Positions 54,032 through 61,449 of a stretch of DNA of 62,713 bases are shown here, piece after piece; the stretch's first letter is position 1; the number at the start of each line of letters is the position of its first letter. The DNA is taken from the NCBI GenBank assembly GCA_964430505.1, contig CAYSGH010000018.1:1-62713 (forward strand). Direction: 5' to 3'. The position numbers and the translations under genes are program-made. The DNA comes from UBA6176 sp032119375. Its GTDB lineage: Bacteria; Verrucomicrobiota; Verrucomicrobiia; Limisphaerales; UBA9464. Under the pieces are notes generated by a model. The model was given only the letters and a program-made list of their open reading frames with translations, was not told the DNA's origin and searched no databases.

Positions 54032-54553
54032 CTACCATGAGCCATCGACGAGCGCGGAGGTCACCTGGCGGGCAAGGTCATCGGCAATGAGGGGCGCGGC
54101 CTGACGCTCCGCGGAACCCAGGTCCGCCGCGGAACGTACCGGGAGCCGCGCCACGAACTCACGGTCGAAGCGGACCCGGCCGCCGGGTTGTTCCGTGGCG
54201 ATGACCCGGGCGGTGAGGCGCACCTCGTAGTCGCGCGTGGAGAAAAGGTCGTCGGGACGAAGGGTGAGCGGCGTGCGCACGTAGGAGAGGAGGGTGCCGG
54301 TCACGAGGACGTCGCCGGGTTCCCCGGTGACGAGGCGCAGGGTGCCGTCGCGTTGGACGTTCTTTCGGAGGGCTGAGGCAACCGGTTCGATGAGCCGGGG
54401 CTCGAGGGTGTTGTCCGCGAAGGGGCGGATCTCGACGGAGCGCGAGCCGGCGACGGATCCGTCCGTTGGGCCAAGCCGGTAGCCCGCGCAACCCACGAGG
54501 AGCGCCGGGATGGCTGCGAGGACGGCGACGATGCGAGGCAGGGCGGGACGCAT
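54032..54553 (-). CDS. lptE: LptE-like LPS-assembly lipoprotein
   Basis: 173-residue outer-membrane lipoprotein. The signal peptide ends in the lipobox LLVGC (Cys22), followed by AGYRLGP, the typical LptE opening. The body matches the family outline: VEIRPFADNTLEPRLIEPVASALRK (cited in part as VEIRPFADNT), a VTGTLLSYVRTPL strand and DDLARQVTSALVDG at the C-terminus. LptE plugs the LptD barrel that inserts LPS. No lptD is in the window. It follows the BamD-like gene by 4 bp. Confidence 0.85.
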   Translation of the reverse strand: MRPALPRIVAVLAAIPALLVGCAGYRLGPTDGSVAGSRSVEIRPFADNTLEPRLIEPVASALRKNVQRDGTLRLVTGEPGDVLVTGTLLSYVRTPLTLRPDDLFSTRDYEVRLTARVIATEQPGGRVRFDREFVARLPVRSAADLGSAERQAAPLIADDLARQVTSALVDGSW

Positions 54554-54557
54554 CGGG

Positions 54558-55658
54558 TCAGCGGGGCTTGGGCGGGGAGGAGGGTGCGGGAGCGGGGGCG
54601 TTGGTGGAGCCCAGGGGCGGAAGCCCGGCGGACTTTCGGATGGCATCGCGCCGGGCCTTCTCGGCGGCGTCCTGCTTGGCGCGTTGCTCGGCGGCAAGCG
54701 GACGAAGGTATTCCATCCGCTTGCGGGCCTTTTCGGCGTAGGGGGACTTGGGATCCTTGATGAGGACCTCGTTGTAGTACACGAGGGCCCCTTGGTAGCG
54801 GGTGTAGCGCTCGTAGAACCGTCCGGTCTCATAGGCTCCGCGGGCCTGCTCGGTCTTCAGCTCGAGGACGATCTCGGTCGCGTCTGGCACGCGCTTGTCC
54901 GTTGGATACAGGGCCTTGAACTCATTCAGCGTCTCGATGGCACGGCTCGCCGAGGACTGGTCGTACTCGGCCCGGCGGGCCTGCTTGTTCCAGGCGATGC
55001 CGGACTTGAAGAGGGCGTCGGAGGCGAGGGGTTGGCGGTCGAAGTAATTGTCGGCGGCCTTCTCGTAGGCGATGACGGCGGACGGGAAGTTTTTCTGCTT
55101 TTCGCGCGCGGCCCCGATGGACATCTGGGCAATGGGGCCGGTGTCGTGGAAGGGGCCATTCTTGACGACGCGCGCGAACAGGTCGGCCGTCTTGTCCATG
55201 GAGGGGAAGAAGGGGATGTAGCCCCAGAGCTTGAACCACTGGCCGCCGAGGAATCGGTTGGCGATGGCCATCTGGCGCTGGAGGATTTCCGGGTAGTTGG
55301 CCACGCGAGGGTACTTGTCGAGGACCCGCTGGTATTCCTTGAAGGCCTTCTCGTCCATGCGCCGCGCCTCGTAGATGCGCCCGATGAGGTACTGGGCGGG
55401 GCCGGCGTGGTCGGACAGGGGCCACACCTTGACGACGCGGCGGGCAGCCTTCAGGGCGGTGCGATACTCCTTCTTGTCAAAGGACTCCTGGGCAGCCTGA
55501 AGCTGGTCCTTGGCGCGGTTGCGTTGCCACTTGCCCACCTCGCCGACGGGCTCGTAGGTCCATCCCTCGCCGGGGCGAAAAATGATGGGGGCAGGGCAGT
55601 AACGGGCTCCGAGGACGATGGCCGCGGCAAGGAGGAACAGATGGAACAGGCGCTTCAC
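54558..55658 (-). CDS. BamD-like TPR protein
   Basis: 366-residue exported protein with TPR repeats of the BamD/YfiO type (AQESFDKKEYRTALKAARRVV; AQYLIGRIYEARRMDEKAFKEYQRVL, with cores KKEYRTALKAA and EKAFKEYQRVL). A C-terminal repeat reads ARGAYETGRFYERYTRYQGAL. The signal region MKRLFHLFLLAAAIVLGARYC has a cysteine, but no proper lipobox precedes it (A-R-Y-C), so lipidation is doubtful. The C-terminal 40 residues are Ala/Lys/Pro-rich. The start is GTG 55658 with no clear Shine-Dalgarno. It heads a five-gene envelope operon. Confidence 0.8.
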   Translation of the reverse strand: MKRLFHLFLLAAAIVLGARYCPAPIIFRPGEGWTYEPVGEVGKWQRNRAKDQLQAAQESFDKKEYRTALKAARRVVKVWPLSDHAGPAQYLIGRIYEARRMDEKAFKEYQRVLDKYPRVANYPEILQRQMAIANRFLGGQWFKLWGYIPFFPSMDKTADLFARVVKNGPFHDTGPIAQMSIGAAREKQKNFPSAVIAYEKAADNYFDRQPLASDALFKSGIAWNKQARRAEYDQSSASRAIETLNEFKALYPTDKRVPDATEIVLELKTEQARGAYETGRFYERYTRYQGALVYYNEVLIKDPKSPYAEKARKRMEYLRPLAAEQRAKQDAAEKARRDAIRKSAGLPPLGSTNAPAPAPSSPPKPR

Positions 55659-55842
55659 CTGAGAGCGAGCCTATGGAGGTGCCCCGGCAAGTCAATGCAA
55701 CGGGCCGTCGGCGGCCGACTGCGGCGCGTGGGCTGGTTGGCGACGCGCGACGGCGGTGTTGGCCTTGCCGGGGTTGCTGTCGTGAGCGCTTCGGCCGCGT
55801 GTGGTGCTCGTGGATGGCGTGGGCCACAGGGGAGGGGCGTTG

Positions 55843-55865
55843 AAATGAATCGATTTGATTCATTT
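55843..55865. promoter_or_regulatory. Perfect 9-bp palindrome, likely operator
   Basis: AAATGAATC, 5 nt (GATTT), GATTCATTT: a perfect inverted repeat in an AT-rich island of otherwise GC-rich DNA, 85 bp upstream of the small secreted protein at 55951. The size and symmetry fit a dimeric repressor or activator site. No regulator of matching type is encoded next to it. Confidence 0.6.
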
Positions 55866-55896
55866 ACACCATGCGTGTTTTTTGTTCACGCGGTGT
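55866..55896 (+). promoter_or_regulatory. Stem-loop adjoining the palindrome
   Basis: ACACC-AT-GCGTG, a T-rich loop (TTTTTTGTT), then CACGC-GGTGT: a 10-bp stem with a 2-nt bulge directly after the 9-bp palindrome. It could be a leader hairpin of the gene at 55951 or a second protein-binding site. Confidence 0.45.
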
Positions 55897-55950
55897 AGTG
55901 CCTGATGTCGGGGGCGTTGCCCCCCAAACTGGAAGAGAAAGAAACGCATC

Positions 55951-56256
55951 ATGAAAAACACGAACTGGTTCCACGTTGCCCCCCTCGTCGCCGGCCTCGC
56001 GGCCGCCGTGACGGCGCATGCGCACTCCACCGACGGGCTGGGCTCCCCGCGTGCCCGAGCCTTGGCAGAGGACCGTCGGACGGTGAAGGGCGTCACGCCG
56101 GACAACCTGGAGCGTCGGCTGACGCTCGGGACCCCCCGTGGCGGGGCGAATGCGACGGTGACGGTGCCCGGCACGACGCCCGACCGGCTGGACCGGGGTC
56201 CGGTGCTGGGCTCGCCCCGCGGGCGCGAGGCGTTCGGGTTCATGGGCGGGCGCTGA
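55951..56256 (+). CDS. Small secreted repeat protein
   Basis: 101-residue protein that I do not recognise. The signal peptide (MKNTNWFHVAPLVAGLAAAVTAHA) is followed by a basic, Gly/Pro-rich mature part of about 77 residues. It contains a repeated pattern: LGSPRARAL, VTPDNLERR, LGTPRGGAN, TTPDRLDRG, LGSPRGREA, meaning LG(S/T)PRG alternates with TPDxLxR. A purine-rich ribosome-binding stretch (AAGAGAAAGAAA) precedes ATG 55951. It lies about 100 bp before the cnrY-like gene, and the AT-rich palindromic region upstream suggests regulated expression. There is no cysteine or enzyme motif. Confidence 0.75.
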   Translation: MKNTNWFHVAPLVAGLAAAVTAHAHSTDGLGSPRARALAEDRRTVKGVTPDNLERRLTLGTPRGGANATVTVPGTTPDRLDRGPVLGSPRGREAFGFMGGR

Positions 56257-56359
56257 AGTCGAATGAAACCGGAACGGGTGGCCATGCCTGCCCGTCGGCG
56301 CCTCCCGGCCCCTGGGGCCGGGAGGCTTCCTTGGATTGGATTTCTGGATTGTTCTCGAC

Positions 56360-56671
56360 ATGAAGCCACCGCGAAACGCTCCGCCCTCCTGGGGGGATCT
56401 CCTGCGTGAAGCCTTGCCGGAGCCGCCGCTCCCGCACGGGTTTGTCCGGTCCGTGATGCGGCGGGTCCGCGTGGAGGAGTCTCCATGGGTGACCGTGCTG
56501 CGGGACGTGGTGTTGCTCGTCACGCGTCCGGCGTCCTTGGGTTTCCTGGCGGTGTCGCTTGTGGTGGGCGGCTGGGGTGGATGGCGTCGGGGATTCGAGG
56601 CGTCCCTCGCCCGGGCGGAGCGAGCGCACGTGTTGGCCTTGGACCCGGAATCGACCGCCTTCATGCCATGA
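56360..56671 (+). CDS. Small single-pass membrane protein, possible anti-sigma factor (CnrY-like position)
   Basis: 103-residue protein. About 50 N-terminal polar residues (WGDLLREALPEPPLPHGFVRSVMRRV) are followed by one transmembrane segment (ASLGFLAVSLVVGGWGG) and a short C-terminal tail ending in ALDPESTAFMP. Topology and size match the CnrY/NccY-type anti-sigma factors, although sequence similarity is not obvious by eye. It overlaps the next gene as ATGA, and that gene overlaps an ECF sigma factor gene. ATG 56360 is chosen over one eight codons upstream. Function is inferred from gene order. Confidence 0.65.
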   Translation: MKPPRNAPPSWGDLLREALPEPPLPHGFVRSVMRRVRVEESPWVTVLRDVVLLVTRPASLGFLAVSLVVGGWGGWRRGFEASLARAERAHVLALDPESTAFMP

Positions 56672-57159
56672 AGGCGCGCATGATTCCGATGGCCGCCCTG
56701 TTGGCGGCGGCCTTCGCCCTGTTCCACGTTGGCAACGACCTTGGGCACTGGGCGTCGCTCATGCGTCCGATGCCGGACGACCTGGCGTGGCTCCGGCAGG
56801 AGTTCGGGGCCGACGAAGGGCAAATGAAGTTGATCGCGGGGTTGCAGGCGACCTACCGGCGGCAGTCAGACGCCCTGGTGCAGTCCGTGGAATGGGCGAG
56901 CCGCCGTGTGGCGACGGCGTTGGACGAGGCGGGGGAGCTGACGCCGTCCATCCGGGCGGACCTGGCGGAGTTGGAGGCGGCGCGGGCTCGGTCCCATGCG
57001 AGCGCCCTCCAGCACTGCATTGAGGTGGCCCGCATCCTGGGCCCCGAGCATGGCCCTCGTTATCTCCGGGAGATGGAGCGCGTGCTGATTGGCCTTCACG
57101 TGCGCCACCACAACCACCCACCGGGCCGTTCGCAAAGCCATGCACGCGTTGGACGTTGA
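56668..57159 (+). CDS. Membrane-anchored periplasmic sensor, CnrX-like
   Basis: 163-residue protein. An N-terminal hydrophobic anchor (MIPMAALLAAAFALFHV) is followed by a helical periplasmic domain: DDLAWLRQEFGADEGQM, a middle pair of helices, and SHASALQHCIEVARILGPEHGPRYL. This pattern resembles CnrX / heavy-metal-sensor (ZraP-like) proteins, in which helix starts carry metal ligands. Candidate ligands are His and Cys in SHASALQHC and a His-rich C-terminus (HVRHHNHPP). The start overlaps the previous stop (ATGA). The 3' end overlaps the sigma factor gene by 20 bp. Confidence 0.7.
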   Translation: MKARMIPMAALLAAAFALFHVGNDLGHWASLMRPMPDDLAWLRQEFGADEGQMKLIAGLQATYRRQSDALVQSVEWASRRVATALDEAGELTPSIRADLAELEAARARSHASALQHCIEVARILGPEHGPRYLREMERVLIGLHVRHHNHPPGRSQSHARVGR

Positions 57160-57784
57160 ACGGGACGGCGGCGCGGATGTGCCGGAGGGCGAGGCGGCCA
57201 TGGATCGTGCGGACGCGGAGGACGTCGCGGGGTTGTGCGACGGCGACGAGGCGGCCATGGAACGTCTGGTCCAACGCCATGCCCCCCCCTTGATCCGATA
57301 CCTTCGAAGGATGTTGGCCGACGAGTCGGATGCGTCAGACCTCGCGCAGGAAACGTTTGTGCGACTGCACCGCGAGTGTCGCCGGCACGACACGCGCCGT
57401 CGGCTTCGTCCATGGCTCTTCACCGTCGCGGGGAACCTGGCGCGGAACCAACTGCGATGGAGGTCGCGGCATGTTGCGGACTCGTTGGACGTGGAGGCGG
57501 ACGTGGAGGGCGGGGGGGCGCCGCGTCCCATCGCGAGCGACGTCCCGTGCCCATCGGAGGTGCTTCTCGACGAGGAACGGAAGGCGGCGCTTCGGGAGGC
57601 CATCGACGCGTTGCCCGACGGCATGCGCGCGGCGTTGCTGCTCGTGGACCTGGAGGAGTGCTCGGTTGCGGAGGCGGCGGTGGCCTTGGGCATCCCGCCG
57701 CGGACGGTGGAGTCCCGCCTTTTCCATGCGCGGCGGCGCCTTCGGGAACACCTGGTTGCCGGAGCGGTGGCGCGGCCTGCCTAG
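57140..57784 (+). CDS. ECF-type RNA polymerase sigma factor
   Basis: About 214-residue sigma-70 family protein. Region 2 has ERLVQRHAPPLIRYLRRML and DASDLAQETFVRLHRE, with RPWLFTVAGNLARNQLR following. Region 4 has ALPDGMRAALLLVDLEE, SVAEAAVALGIPPRTVESRLFHARRRLRE (core GIPPRTVESRLFHA). ATG 57140 overlaps the sensor gene, and ATG 57200 would still include all of region 2. With the two upstream genes it forms an anti-sigma / sensor / sigma set in the same order as cnrYXH. Targets probably include its own operon. No metal efflux pump gene is in the window. Confidence 0.87.
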   Translation: MHALDVERDGGADVPEGEAAMDRADAEDVAGLCDGDEAAMERLVQRHAPPLIRYLRRMLADESDASDLAQETFVRLHRECRRHDTRRRLRPWLFTVAGNLARNQLRWRSRHVADSLDVEADVEGGGAPRPIASDVPCPSEVLLDEERKAALREAIDALPDGMRAALLLVDLEECSVAEAAVALGIPPRTVESRLFHARRRLREHLVAGAVARPA

Positions 57785-57853
57785 GCCGGGGGGCGTTGGT
57801 GGGAATGGACGCTTGTTTGCCGTGCGACCCCCGATAGATTCCGCGCTCAACAA

Positions 57854-58873
57854 ATGGGCGAGGAACGCAAGCCGTTGAAGATGGTGGGATGCCCGCATTG
57901 CGGTGCGAAGGTCTTCATCCCCGGGGATTTGCAGCCCTTGGCGGCGGCGGCGTGCACGAAGTGCGGCGGATCCATCATGATGCCCGCGATGCTGCGCCAG
58001 TTCGAGCTGCGGTCCGCCATTGCCTCGGGCGGGATGGGCACCGTGTACCGCGCCTGGGACACGACGCTGGGCCGCGAGGTTGCCGTGAAGCTCATGCGGC
58101 AGGAAATCGCCGCCGATCCCGCCGCCGTGGATGCCTTCGCCAAGGAGGCCCGGGCCTGCGCCCAGCTCAACCACACCAACATCATCCACATCTACACCTT
58201 CGACGAGCACGGCAACGACAAGTACCTCGTCATGGAGCTGGCCGACGCCGGATCGCTCGACGCCCGGATCGAGGGCCACAAGCACCTGCCCGAGCTGGAG
58301 GTGCTGGACGTGGGCATCAAGGTGGCTTCCGCCCTGGCCGCAGCCCTGCGGCACGGCCTTCTCCACCTGGACATCAAGCCCGGCAACATCCTCTTCAATG
58401 GCGAGGGCGAGCCCAAGGTCGTGGACTTTGGACTGGCCCGTAAGGCCGACGCCGACACGGACGCCTATGCGCCCATCTTCGGCACGCCCTACTACATCGC
58501 CCCCGAGCGCGTGCGGCAGGAGGGCGACTCCTTCCTGTGCGACATGTACTCGCTGGCGGGAACGTTGTACCACGCGCTGACGGGGCACGTCCCCTTTGAG
58601 GCGCCCACGGTCGAGGAGGTTGTCGCGGCGCATTTGCACGTGGCCCTGCGTCCCGCCCACGAGGTCCTTCCGGGCGTCACGCTTCCCACCAGCGAGGCGT
58701 TGGCGAAGGCGATGAGCAAGGATCCCCGCCAGCGCTTCCCATCCTACGACGAGTTCATCATGGCGCTCACGGCCGCGCGGTCGCAGCTCCTCATCCGTGA
58801 GTTCGCGCCCCAGGTCGCGTTGGACGCCGCGATGGGCCAGCCGGGACCCTCCAAGAGCTGGTGGCGGCGCTAG
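57854..58873 (+). CDS. Cytosolic Ser/Thr protein kinase with N-terminal zinc ribbon
   Basis: 339-residue Hanks-type kinase. An N-terminal zinc-ribbon-like segment has two CxxC pairs (CPHC near residue 12, CTKC near 35). The kinase domain starts with the glycine loop ASGGMGTVYRAWD, the VAVKLM lysine and ELADAGSLDARI. The catalytic loop reads HLDIKPGNILF, so Leu replaces the usual Arg of HRD (a non-RD kinase). VVDFGLARK and the APE-type YIAPERV follow. There is no transmembrane segment or sensor domain after the kinase, so it should be soluble. Its substrate is unknown. It follows the sigma factor by 69 bp. Confidence 0.88.
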   Translation: MGEERKPLKMVGCPHCGAKVFIPGDLQPLAAAACTKCGGSIMMPAMLRQFELRSAIASGGMGTVYRAWDTTLGREVAVKLMRQEIAADPAAVDAFAKEARACAQLNHTNIIHIYTFDEHGNDKYLVMELADAGSLDARIEGHKHLPELEVLDVGIKVASALAAALRHGLLHLDIKPGNILFNGEGEPKVVDFGLARKADADTDAYAPIFGTPYYIAPERVRQEGDSFLCDMYSLAGTLYHALTGHVPFEAPTVEEVVAAHLHVALRPAHEVLPGVTLPTSEALAKAMSKDPRQRFPSYDEFIMALTAARSQLLIREFAPQVALDAAMGQPGPSKSWWRR

Positions 58874-58888
58874 GCGCGCTCCCTCCCC

Positions 58889-60022
58889 ATGGCCCGCGCG
58901 CCAAGAAGGAAGCCACGTTCGCCCGCACCCGCCGACATTGCGTCCCGGCTTGTGGGTTGGTTCATCACCGCCGCGCGCGACCTTCCGTGGCGTCATACCC
59001 TGGACCCCTACGCCGTCTGGGTCTCCGAGGTGATGCTCCAGCAAACGCAGGTCCGGACCGTCATCCCCTATTGGAACCGCTGGATGCACCGGCTCCCGAC
59101 CGTCGCCGACCTCGCGTCCGCCCCAATGCCCGACGTCCTCAAGTTGTGGGAGGGCCTGGGCTACTACCGGCGCGCCCGGCATTTGCAGGCAGCCGCGCAG
59201 GTGATCATGGGAGATCCCGGCGCGCGTCTTCCGGGGGACGCGGAGGGTTGGCTTGCCCTTCCGGGGGTCGGCCGGTACACGGCCGGGGCCATTGCATCCA
59301 TCGCATTCAACCAACCCGCGCCCATCCTGGATGGCAACGTCGCGCGGGTCCTGTCGCGTGTCCTGGCCCTGCCGGGCAACCCCAAGGACCGTGATGTTGC
59401 CCATTCCCTGTGGGCCATGGCCACGTCGTTGGTTCAGGCCGCACGGGGCCTGTCCGTGCCCGAATCCCTGATCCATGCGCCCCATGTCCGCCTTTCGGGT
59501 GCCTGTTCCGCGCTGAACCAATCCCTCATGGAACTGGGCGCGCTGGTGTGCACGCCGTCGAAGCCCTCGTGCGTGGCGTGCCCCATCCGTGACCTGTGCC
59601 GAGCCCATGCGTTGGGTCGTCCCACGGCGTTTCCCGGTGCCGTGCCGCGTCCTGCGGCCGTGAGCCGTATCCTGGCGGCCGTACTGTGGCGGGACGGGGG
59701 ACGCTGGCTGGTCCGTCAACGGGCCGAGGACGACGTGAACGGCGACCTGTGGGAATTTCCCTCTCTTGCCTGCGGTCCGGGCGAGGATCCCCGGGCGGTC
59801 ATGGCGCGGTGGGTGAACGTGGAGGCTGACGCGCTGGTCCCGGCCGGCGTCATCCGTCATGCCATCACCCAGCATCGCATCGTCCAGCACCTGTTCCGGC
59901 TGGAAGGCCGCCCCTTGCGCTCGCGCCCGCCCCATCCGGCCCAGTGGAAGACGACGGACGAACTGGATGACTTGCCGTGGACCGCCGCCCATAGGAAGGC
60001 CCTTGCCATGGCCCGGGCCTGA
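58889..60022 (+). CDS. mutY: A/G-specific adenine glycosylase MutY
   Basis: 377-residue DNA repair enzyme that removes adenine opposite 8-oxoguanine. The catalytic Glu47 is in SEVMLQQTQV. The helix-hairpin-helix reads LPGVGRYTAGAI and the catalytic Asp is in APILDGNVARVLSRV. The 4Fe-4S site has the standard C-x6-C-x2-C-x5-C spacing (CTPSKPSCVACPIRDLC). The C-terminal domain is NUDIX-like and recognises 8-oxoG (LVRQRAEDDVNGDLWEFP). It starts 15 bp after the kinase gene and ends 16 bp before the peptidase gene. Confidence 0.94.
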   Translation: MARAPRRKPRSPAPADIASRLVGWFITAARDLPWRHTLDPYAVWVSEVMLQQTQVRTVIPYWNRWMHRLPTVADLASAPMPDVLKLWEGLGYYRRARHLQAAAQVIMGDPGARLPGDAEGWLALPGVGRYTAGAIASIAFNQPAPILDGNVARVLSRVLALPGNPKDRDVAHSLWAMATSLVQAARGLSVPESLIHAPHVRLSGACSALNQSLMELGALVCTPSKPSCVACPIRDLCRAHALGRPTAFPGAVPRPAAVSRILAAVLWRDGGRWLVRQRAEDDVNGDLWEFPSLACGPGEDPRAVMARWVNVEADALVPAGVIRHAITQHRIVQHLFRLEGRPLRSRPPHPAQWKTTDELDDLPWTAAHRKALAMARA

Positions 60023-60038
60023 ACCCTTGCAGCCACCC

Positions 60039-61301
60039 ATGCACCACCACACCGCGCTTTCCAACGGATGCCATGTCGTCACGGCCGAGATGCCCCACAT
60101 GGCGTCCGTCGCGGTTGGCCTTTGGGTGGGCGTGGGCGGCCGACACGAGCCCGCCCGGCTGGGAGGCATCTCCCACTTCATCGAGCACATGGTCTTCAAG
60201 GGCACGCGCCGGCGGACCGCCGCCGCCATCTCCCAGGCCGTCGAGGGCATCGGCGGCTACCTCAACGCCTTCACCGACGAGGAACATACCTGCTTCTACG
60301 CCCGCGCCGCCGCGCCCCACCTGCCGGCGCTCCTCGACGTCCTTGTGGACATGCTGCTGCATCCGCGTTTGGACCCGGCCGACATCGACCGTGAGCGGGA
60401 CGTCATCCTCGAGGAATGGTCCATGTACCGAGACCAGCCTGCCGAGTTGGTGCATGACCTTCTCAACGCGGCGCAATTCCCGCGGCATCCGCTGGGAAGG
60501 CCTGTCATCGGCACCCCCGCCTCCATCCGCCGCCTGCAACGGGCGGACTTCGAGTCCTTCATGCGATCCCACTACGCTGCGGGCGCCGTGGTCGTGGCAG
60601 CCGCTGGCAACCTCCGGCACGACGACCTCGTCCGGGCCGTTTCGCGCCTTGCCCGGCGTTTTCGCCCGGGGCCGCGCATGGGATTCCAGCCCTTTGGCCG
60701 TCCGGTGGACGGGCCGCGCGTGCGCCTCCTGACGCGTCCCACCGAGCAAACCAACGTCGGCCTTGGGTTTCGGGCGGCCTCACGCCATGACCCGCGACGC
60801 CATGCGCTTCGGCTTCTCAATGCCATCCTTGCCGAGAACATGAGCTCGCGCCTCTTCCAAGTCGTGCGTGAGCAGCATGGACTCACCTACAACATCCAGT
60901 CTGCCCTCACGTGCTGGGCCGACGTTGGCGACATCGTGATCTCCGCCGGGCTCGACACGCGCGACCTCGAGAAGACGTTGCGGCTGGTGGGGCGGGAGCT
61001 GGGGCGTCTTCGAGACCGCGCCCCCGGAGCCGCCGAGCTCCGCCGTGCCCGCGACTACGTCCTCGGCCAGTTCGACCTCTCCCTGGAAAACACCGAGAAC
61101 CACATGATGTGGCTGGGCGAACAATGGTTGGGGCACCAGTGCCTCACGCCCCCGGGCCGGATCCGCGACCAGCTTGCGGCCGTCACGCCGGCCGCGGTCC
61201 GCGCAGCCGCAGCCGAGTTCCTGGCTCCACGCGGCCGCACGCTTGCCGTGGTGTCGCCCCGCACGAGCGACCGCGGGTTGCTCCGGTTGCTTGCGGCCTG
61301 A
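60039..61301 (+). CDS. M16 family zinc peptidase
   Basis: 420-residue processing-peptidase-like protein (pitrilysin family, PqqL/MPP type). The inverted zinc motif HFIEH (His46, Glu49, His50) follows LGGIS, the distal Glu is near DRERDVILEEWSMY (residue 125-135), and the second half has TEQTNVGLGFRA and the R/Y element REQHGLTYNIQS. There is no signal peptide, so it is probably cytoplasmic. Single-chain length matches the M16B subgroup. ATG 60039 is the only sensible start before the first strand. Confidence 0.9.
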   Translation: MHHHTALSNGCHVVTAEMPHMASVAVGLWVGVGGRHEPARLGGISHFIEHMVFKGTRRRTAAAISQAVEGIGGYLNAFTDEEHTCFYARAAAPHLPALLDVLVDMLLHPRLDPADIDRERDVILEEWSMYRDQPAELVHDLLNAAQFPRHPLGRPVIGTPASIRRLQRADFESFMRSHYAAGAVVVAAAGNLRHDDLVRAVSRLARRFRPGPRMGFQPFGRPVDGPRVRLLTRPTEQTNVGLGFRAASRHDPRRHALRLLNAILAENMSSRLFQVVREQHGLTYNIQSALTCWADVGDIVISAGLDTRDLEKTLRLVGRELGRLRDRAPGAAELRRARDYVLGQFDLSLENTENHMMWLGEQWLGHQCLTPPGRIRDQLAAVTPAAVRAAAAEFLAPRGRTLAVVSPRTSDRGLLRLLAA

Positions 61302-61449
61302 TTGGGCAGGGAGGGGACCGCACCGCCCTGGGACGATGCGTCGGCGTTCGGGATGGCTTGGTGGACCCTTGCACGAGTTCCCCGGGCCTTCGGCGACGGG
61401 CGGGACATGCGCGGATGCCGGGCCAGCCCCCTTGAACTGACGGCATTCC

